Source of the DNA: Streptomyces griseoluteus
Lineage (GTDB): Bacteria; Actinomycetota; Actinomycetes; Streptomycetales; Streptomycetaceae
Assembly: GCF_004784465.1 (NCBI RefSeq)
Contig: NZ_SRRU01000009.1
Span: forward strand, 1-64,000
Direction of reading: 5' to 3'
Length of the DNA: 64,000 nucleotides
Both the position numbers and the translations under genes were made by a program. Positions 59,787 to 64,000 of this stretch are shown here, piece after piece; position 1 is the stretch's first letter; each line of letters opens with the position of its first letter. Below the pieces are notes generated by a model. That model saw only the letters and a program-made list of their open reading frames with translations. It had not been told where the DNA came from and made no database searches.

Positions 59787-60812
59787 ATGAGTACCTATCG
59801 AGTGGCGCAGGTGACGGAACCCGGCGGCGGCTTCGAGGTGGTCGAACGAGAGGTGCGGCAGCCGGGCCCCGGCCATGTGCGGATCGCCGTGGAGGCGTGC
59901 GGGGTCTGCCACAGCGACGCCATGTTCGTCGAGGGCGGGCTGCCGGGCATCTCCTTCCCCGAGGTCGCCGGGCACGAGATCGCCGGGCGGATCGCGGAGC
60001 TGGGGGAGGGCACGGCGGAACGGGACTGGAAGGCCGGGGACCGGGTCGCGGTCGGCTGGTTCGGCGGGAGCTGTGGCTGGTGCAAGCCGTGCCGCGAGGG
60101 CGACTTCATCACCTGCGTCCGCCTCCAGGTGCCCGGCTGGGCCTACGACGGCGGCTTCGCCGAGCAGGTGATCGTGCCCGTCGACGCGCTCGCCCGCATC
60201 CCCGAGGGACTGGACGCCGTCGACGCGGGGCCCATGGCCTGCGCGGGCGTCACCACCTTCAACGCCCTGCGGCGCACCGACGCCCGGCCCGGTGGAGACC
60301 TGGTCGCGGTTCTCGGGGTCGGCGGGCTGGGGCACCTCGGGGTGCAGTACGCGGCCGCGATGGGGTTCGAGACCGTCGCCATCGCGCGCGGCGCCGAGAA
60401 GGAGGACTTCGCGCGGGAACTGGGCGCGCACCACTACATCGACAGCACCTCGGGGACCGCAGTCGCCGAGGCGCTTCAAGCGCTCGGCGGTGCCAAGGTG
60501 GTGCTGGCCACCGCCGGGAACTCCGACGCCATGTCCGCCACCGTGGACGGCCTCGCCCCGCGCGGCCAGCTCGTCGTCATCGGCGCCGCCATGGAACCGA
60601 TCGGCATCAGCCCGGTCCAGCTCCTACTGGCCGGCCGCGAGGTCAAGGGCCACCCCTCCGGCACCTCCCAGGACGTGCAGGACACCATGGAGTTCAGCGT
60701 CCTGCACGGCATCCGTCCGATGAGCGAGACCGTGCCGCTGGACGACGTCGACTCCGCCTTCCAGAAGATGCTCTCGGGCAAGGCCCGCTTCCGGATGGTC
60801 CTCACCACCTGA
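59787..60812 (+). CDS. zinc-dependent alcohol dehydrogenase
   Basis: 341 residues, medium-chain (MDR) type. Catalytic zinc ligands: CGVCHSD, GHE, and the structural-zinc cluster CGWCKPCREGDFITC. The nucleotide-binding site is VLGVGGLGHLGVQYAAAMG with FETVAIARG following, where the end of strand 2 is not acidic, so NADP(H) is possible. C-terminal segments SGTSQDVQD match the AdhP-like group. GGAGAGG lies 3 bases before ATG 59787. It is convergent with the SnoaL-like gene across a hairpin. Confidence 0.92.
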   Translation: MSTYRVAQVTEPGGGFEVVEREVRQPGPGHVRIAVEACGVCHSDAMFVEGGLPGISFPEVAGHEIAGRIAELGEGTAERDWKAGDRVAVGWFGGSCGWCKPCREGDFITCVRLQVPGWAYDGGFAEQVIVPVDALARIPEGLDAVDAGPMACAGVTTFNALRRTDARPGGDLVAVLGVGGLGHLGVQYAAAMGFETVAIARGAEKEDFARELGAHHYIDSTSGTAVAEALQALGGAKVVLATAGNSDAMSATVDGLAPRGQLVVIGAAMEPIGISPVQLLLAGREVKGHPSGTSQDVQDTMEFSVLHGIRPMSETVPLDDVDSAFQKMLSGKARFRMVLTT

Positions 60813-60946
60813 CCCGCTCAGCTGTGCCGGCGCCGGTGCCGGCGCGGCAGCCGCGGACGCACCGCCCGCAGCACCGCCGGCGCCGGCCGGGGCAGTACGG
60901 AGCGCCGGGAGCCCGGCGGCGGGCCCGTCTCCAGCCGGACCGAGAA

Positions 60947-60977
60947 GGTCCAGGTCAGCCGGGAGCTGACCTGGACC
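60947..60977. terminator. 13-bp hairpin between dehydrogenase and SnoaL-like gene
   Basis: GGTCCAGGTCAGC (60947-60959) pairs perfectly with GCTGACCTGGACC (60965-60977) around a 5-base loop, in the 181-base gap between convergent genes. Confidence 0.75.
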
Positions 60978-60993
60978 CGCGCCAGCCTCGCGC

Positions 60994-61359
60994 CTACTCG
61001 TCCCATGCCTGGATGAGGATCTGGTCCGAGATCCGGCCGTCGCGCAGCGTGAGCATCGACTCGGCGTAGACCTTGTTGCCGTCGGGGTACTGGCACGACT
61101 CGGTGAACGCCGCGTGGTCGCCGTCGATGACGCACTGATCGAGCCGGTGGATCATCTCGCGGCTGTAGATGTCGGCGAGCATCTCCTCGATCTCGCCCCG
61201 GCCGCGCAGCACCTTGGGGTGGCTCGGCTGGTCGGCTTGGTCGATGACTCGGACCTGCGCGTCGTCCTCGTACAGCGCGAGCAGGCCGTCTCCGGAGTCC
61301 GCTTCGATGGCCTCGCGCAGTGCCTCCGTGGTGAAGGCGGGATCCTTCTTGCTGCCCAT
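60994..61359 (-). CDS. SnoaL/NTF2-like protein
   Basis: 121 residues. The NTF2/SnoaL-like cone fold is suggested by TTEALREAIEADSGDGLLAL at the start, a helix-beta pattern (YEDDAQVRVIDQADQPSHPK), VLRGRGEIEEMLADIYSREM and the C-terminal strands ESMLTLRDGRISDQILIQAW. Such proteins are ketosteroid-isomerase-like or ligand-binding; function here is unknown. AGGAGG is 6 bases before ATG 61359, an ideal ribosome site. Confidence 0.87.
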   Translation of the reverse strand: MGSKKDPAFTTEALREAIEADSGDGLLALYEDDAQVRVIDQADQPSHPKVLRGRGEIEEMLADIYSREMIHRLDQCVIDGDHAAFTESCQYPDGNKVYAESMLTLRDGRISDQILIQAWDE

Positions 61360-61531
61360 GGTGACCTCCTTCGTACGCCCGCGGCCCGGCGGGCGGCGGA
61401 CCGCGGGGGCCCACATCCGAGACTCCTCCGCCCCGGCGGCGACGGCAAACGCAAGCGGACCGGGTCCGCCTGTCGGGTGAGCCACGGCCACCACCCGTGT
61501 CCGGCACGTGGTTACGGACGTTGCTCAAGGC

Positions 61532-61831
61532 ATGATCTCAACACGACGCATCGTCGCCGCCGTCGGTCTGGCCGTCGGTGTCACGGGCCTTGCCGCACCC
61601 CTGGCGAACGCGGCCGACGCGAGCGCCCCGGCCACCGGGCAGCTCAACCCGATGACCGTGCTGGACGACGTCGCCCTCAGCGAACTCCCGCCCCAGGCCC
61701 AGAGCCAGGTCCCGCGCGTCGGCGAGCAGTTGCGCGGCCTGAACCAGGTGAGCGAGCTGAACCGGCTGAACGAACTGCACCAGCTCACCGACCTCGCCGC
61801 CCCCGTCACCGGAGTGCTCCCCGGCCTCTAG
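61532..61831 (+). CDS. small secreted protein with Leu/Asn-rich amphipathic helix
   Basis: 99 residues. Signal peptide about 1-28 (STRRIVAAVGLAVGVTGLAA, cleavage after ANA). The mature part has a helix with heptad-like Leu spacing (VGEQLRGLNQVSELNRLNEL, then HQLTDL) and ends DLAAPVTGVLPGL. This last segment resembles the end of the exported-peptide precursor (TAPVTGLVAGL). No family recognised. The TAG stop (61829-61831) lies at the left end of the palindromic element at 61830-61991. ATG 61532 has AAGG unusually close. Confidence 0.7.
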   Translation: MISTRRIVAAVGLAVGVTGLAAPLANAADASAPATGQLNPMTVLDDVALSELPPQAQSQVPRVGEQLRGLNQVSELNRLNELHQLTDLAAPVTGVLPGL

Positions 61832-61991
61832 GGTCTTTCGTTTGGATCAGGCCGGATCAGGGAGCGGGGTCTGGTGCCGTGCATCGCAAGGCGGAGGAGG
61901 GCGACATGGCGGAGCCATGGCAACCGACGACAACGCCGCGAGGCGCGGTGCCAGACCCCGCGAGCCCGGCAAGATCCAAACGAGAGGCCCT
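61830..61991. repeat. ~160-bp imperfect palindromic element (MITE-like or structured RNA)
   Basis: The ends AGGGTCTTTCGTTTGGATC and GATCCAAACGAGAGGCCCT are near-perfect reverse complements (one bulge and one or two mismatches), and inside them GCGGGGTCTGG pairs with CCAGACCCCGC. Between the arms, ATGGC GGA GCCAT forms a small apical stem. The total length is about 162 bases, and it begins in the stop codon of the preceding gene. I recall closely similar palindromes in other Streptomyces intergenic regions, but I cannot search. It could be a non-autonomous mobile element, a bidirectional terminator or a structured RNA. Confidence 0.7.
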
Positions 61992-62160
61992 AGGTCCGCG
62001 CCGGAGCTGAACAGCCGTACCCGTGAGGGCCGTCCATGACCGGGCGGCCCTCGCTCGTGCCGGGAAACCCGCTGGTCCACGCCCTCACGGAGCCTTCCCG
62101 CAGGCCCCCGGTGGCGTAGGGTCGGGACGGATAGGAACACCGACGGAAAGGGGCCTGACC
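61992..62160. other. promoter region of the formaldehyde detoxification operon
   Basis: Together with the palindromic element it fills a 329-base gap between genes. Apart from a CCTGACC/GGAAAGG ribosome site near the end, I see no further feature. Confidence 0.35.
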
Positions 62161-63249
62161 ATGGCGCAGGAAGTACGCGGCGTCGTCGCACCGGGGAAGG
62201 ACGAGCCGGTCCGGATCGAGACGATCGTGATCCCCGATCCGGGCCCCGGCGAGGCCGTCGTGGACATCCAGGCGTGCGGGGTCTGCCACACCGATCTGCA
62301 CTACAAGCAGGGCGGCATCTCCGACGACTACCCCTTCCTGCTCGGCCACGAGGCCGCCGGTGTCGTGGAGTCGGTGGGGGAGGGCGTCACCGATGTCGCG
62401 CCCGGTGACTTCGTGATCCTCAACTGGCGTGCGGTGTGCGGTAAATGCCGGGCCTGTCGGCGCGGGCGTCCCTGGTACTGCTTCGACACCCACAACGCGA
62501 AGCAGAAGATGACCATCGCCTCCACCGGCCAGGAGCTCACCCCCGCCCTCGGCATCGGCGCCTTCGCCGAGAAGACGCTCGTCGCGGCCGGCCAGTGCAC
62601 CAAGGTCGACCCCAAGGTCTCCCCGGCCGTCGCCGGACTGCTCGGCTGCGGTGTCATGGCGGGCATCGGCGCCGCCATCAACACCGGCAACGTCGGCCGG
62701 GGCGACTCCGTCGCCGTCATCGGCTGCGGCGGCGTCGGGGACGCGGCCATCGCCGGGGCCGTGCTGGCCGGGGCCGTGAAGATCATCGCCGTCGACATCA
62801 ACGACCGCAAGCTGCAGAAGGCGCGCACGCTGGGTGCAACCCACACGGTCAACTCCAAGGAGACCGACCCGGTCGAGGCGATCCGCGAAATCACCGGTGG
62901 CTTCGGGGCCGACGTGGTGATCGACGCGGTCGGCCGCCCGGAGACCTACCGGCAGGCGTTCTACGCCCGAGACCTGGCCGGCACCGTCGTCCTGGTCGGC
63001 GTGCCCACCCCGGAGATGAAGCTCGAACTGCCCCTGCTGGACGTGTTCGGCCGCGGCGGCTCCCTCAAGTCCTCCTGGTACGGCGACTGTCTGCCCTCGC
63101 GGGACTTCCCGATGCTGATCGACCTGCACCTCCAGGGGCGCCTGCCGCTCGACGCGTTCGTCACCGAGACCATCCAACTGGACCAGGTGGAGCAGGCGTT
63201 CGAGCGGATGCAGCACGGCGACGTGCTGCGATCGGTGGTGGAGTTCTGA
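62161..63249 (+). CDS. mscR: S-(hydroxymethyl)mycothiol dehydrogenase (NAD/mycothiol-dependent formaldehyde dehydrogenase)
   Basis: 362 residues, class III-like MDR enzyme. Zinc ligands: CGVCHTDLHY, LLGHEAAGVV, and structural CGKCRACRRGRPWYC. The NAD site is VIGCGGVGDAAIAGAVLAGA with VKIIAVDIND (Asp at strand 2 end, for NAD). The phrases DTHNAKQKMT and LGIGAFAEKTLVAAGQ are characteristic of MscR/MD-FALDH, the actinobacterial enzyme that oxidises the formaldehyde-mycothiol adduct. A purine-rich site precedes ATG 62161. The metallo-hydrolase gene overlaps its stop by one base. Confidence 0.92.
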   Translation: MAQEVRGVVAPGKDEPVRIETIVIPDPGPGEAVVDIQACGVCHTDLHYKQGGISDDYPFLLGHEAAGVVESVGEGVTDVAPGDFVILNWRAVCGKCRACRRGRPWYCFDTHNAKQKMTIASTGQELTPALGIGAFAEKTLVAAGQCTKVDPKVSPAVAGLLGCGVMAGIGAAINTGNVGRGDSVAVIGCGGVGDAAIAGAVLAGAVKIIAVDINDRKLQKARTLGATHTVNSKETDPVEAIREITGGFGADVVIDAVGRPETYRQAFYARDLAGTVVLVGVPTPEMKLELPLLDVFGRGGSLKSSWYGDCLPSRDFPMLIDLHLQGRLPLDAFVTETIQLDQVEQAFERMQHGDVLRSVVEF

Positions 63250-63878
63250 TGACCGCCCGTATCGAACGCCTCGTCACCTCCGGCCAGTTCACCCTCGACG
63301 GGGGGAGCTGGGACGTCGACAACAACGTGTGGATCGTCGGCGACGACCACGAGGCCGTCGTCATCGACCCCGCGCACGACGCCGAGGCCATCCTCGAAGC
63401 CGTGGGCGACCGCCGGCTCACCGCGATCGTGTGCACCCACGCGCACAACGACCATGTGAACGCGGCCCCCGCCCTCGCCGACCGGACCGGTGCCACCATC
63501 TGGCTCCACCCGGACGACCTGCCGCTCTGGCGGCTCACCCACCCCGAGCGCGAGCCCGACGAGCACCTGGTCGACGGCCAGGTGCTGGAGACCGCCGGAG
63601 CCGATCTGACCGTGCTGCACACGCCCGGTCACGCCCCCGGCGCCGTCTGCCTCTACGACCCCGGTCTCGGCGCGGTGTTCAGCGGCGACACCCTCTTCCA
63701 GGGCGGCCCCGGCGCCACCGGGCGGTCGTACTCGCACTTCCCGACGATCATCGACTCGATCCGGGACCGGCTGCTCACCCTCCCCCCGGAGACCAAGGTG
63801 CTCACCGGCCACGGCGACCCCACGACGATCGGCGAGGAGTCGGGCCACCTCCAGGAGTGGATCGAGCGGGGTCACTGA
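63249..63878 (+). CDS. metallo-beta-lactamase-fold hydrolase, mscR partner
   Basis: 209 residues. Zinc motifs: THAHNDHVNA (HxHxDH), HTPGHAPGAV (His), SGDTLFQG (Asp), and GHGDPTTIG (final His). It is of the glyoxalase-II-like type. Its ATG overlaps the mscR stop (TGATG), so the two are translated together. In actinobacteria this partner is thought to hydrolyse the S-formylmycothiol product; that role is from family context. A hairpin follows. Confidence 0.9.
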   Translation: MTARIERLVTSGQFTLDGGSWDVDNNVWIVGDDHEAVVIDPAHDAEAILEAVGDRRLTAIVCTHAHNDHVNAAPALADRTGATIWLHPDDLPLWRLTHPEREPDEHLVDGQVLETAGADLTVLHTPGHAPGAVCLYDPGLGAVFSGDTLFQGGPGATGRSYSHFPTIIDSIRDRLLTLPPETKVLTGHGDPTTIGEESGHLQEWIERGH

Positions 63879-63891
63879 TCCGCACCGTCTG

Positions 63892-63939
63892 AGCGGGGAC
63901 CGCCGCGACCGGACAGCCTCTGTCGCGGCGGTCCCCGCT
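63892..63939 (+). terminator. 18-bp perfect hairpin after the hydrolase
   Basis: AGCGGGGACCGCCGCGAC (63892-63909) pairs perfectly with its complement at 63922-63939 around a 12-base loop, ending the mscR operon. Confidence 0.8.
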
Positions 63940-63955
63940 GCCCTACCGTCGGCCC

Positions 63956-64000
63956 ATGACCGATCTCACCCATCGCTTCACGGGCCACGCGGCCCTCGTC
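63956..64000 (+). CDS. start of a probable short-chain dehydrogenase (cut by window end)
   Basis: Only 15 residues (MTDLTHRFTGHAALV) are visible. The pattern RFTGHAALV is how SDR proteins often begin, just before the glycine motif TGAxxGIG. The GTCGGCCC upstream is a weak ribosome site. The family is a guess based on this short stretch. Confidence 0.5.
   Translation, partial: MTDLTHRFTGHAALV

Noticed and set aside
60818..61009. Possible small basic-protein gene downstream of the SnoaL-like gene
   Set aside because: The frame overlaps the end of the SnoaL-like gene and a strong terminator hairpin; the product is an Arg/Pro-rich string without a ribosome site.
61842..62039. Short frames inside the palindromic element
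   Set aside because: They run through a non-coding inverted repeat, and both strands give similar low-quality frames.
1..64000. tRNA, rRNA, insertion sequences, integrase or phage genes
   Set aside because: None was found by reading; no tRNA-like cloverleaf, transposase or attachment site was recognised.

Overview
The window is high-GC actinobacterial chromosome, almost certainly Streptomyces. Evidence: GC-rich third positions, many GTG and some TTG starts, purine-rich ribosome sites, a Streptomyces subtilisin inhibitor, a streptogrisin-type protease, CYP102/CYP105 P450s, a mycothiol-dependent formaldehyde dehydrogenase, DasR-box-like sites and paired SpoIIE phosphatases. Genes are dense and both strands are used. 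No rRNA, tRNA, CRISPR array, integrase or insertion sequence was seen.

Region 1 (1-13.7 kb) holds the start of an FBP-domain gene, a PAS-LuxR regulator divergent from a self-sufficient CYP102 (P450-BM3-like) fusion, a ROK repressor, a PHP-domain protein, a secreted GH16 glucanase with a ricin lectin domain, a VanZ-like protein, a DUF4230 protein, a divergent PRPP-synthetase paralogue, a STAS protein, a DUF4235 protein, a cation-diffusion facilitator and an F420-type nitroreductase. Region 2 (14-28.3 kb) holds a CYP105-like P450 with its 3Fe-4S ferredoxin, a flavoprotein, a GH114 lipoprotein, two unusual paralogues that join sigma-factor-like and zinc anti-sigma-like segments to a membrane helix and a lectin domain (17206 and 26582), a stress protein, an ArsB-type permease, a Ser/Thr kinase divergent from an ECF sigma factor, a multicopper oxidase and a Doc-like toxin-antitoxin pair behind a 20-bp palindrome. 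Region 3 (28.3-36.7 kb) has an MHS permease, a secreted esterase beside an extracellular PHB depolymerase, an FMN lactate-oxidase-type enzyme and an MFS exporter.

Region 4 (36.7-42.6 kb) is a CHAT-protease island: a TPR-CHAT protein, a TPR partner, and a divergent, translationally coupled pair (small Cys-containing protein plus membrane protein). A decayed NCS1 permease pseudogene follows. Region 5 (43.9-52.8 kb) has a subtilisin inhibitor with an Arg P1 residue, then an operon with a double-glycine, Cys-free peptide precursor, an HlyD protein, a C39-peptidase ABC exporter and a second NHLM-type ABC protein. No maturation enzyme is visible. A streptogrisin-like protease with a repetitive acidic tail follows.

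Region 6 (52.8-64 kb) has two divergent SpoIIE-type phosphatases, one split by an in-frame TAA. After them come a MarR/isochorismatase pair, a phosphodiesterase, a zinc alcohol dehydrogenase, a SnoaL-like protein, a small secreted protein whose stop codon touches a ~160-bp palindromic element, and a mycothiol formaldehyde detoxification pair followed by the start of a probable SDR gene.

The strongest candidates for undescribed biology are the Cys-free anionic exported peptide, the sigma/anti-sigma/lectin fusions, and the CHAT island.
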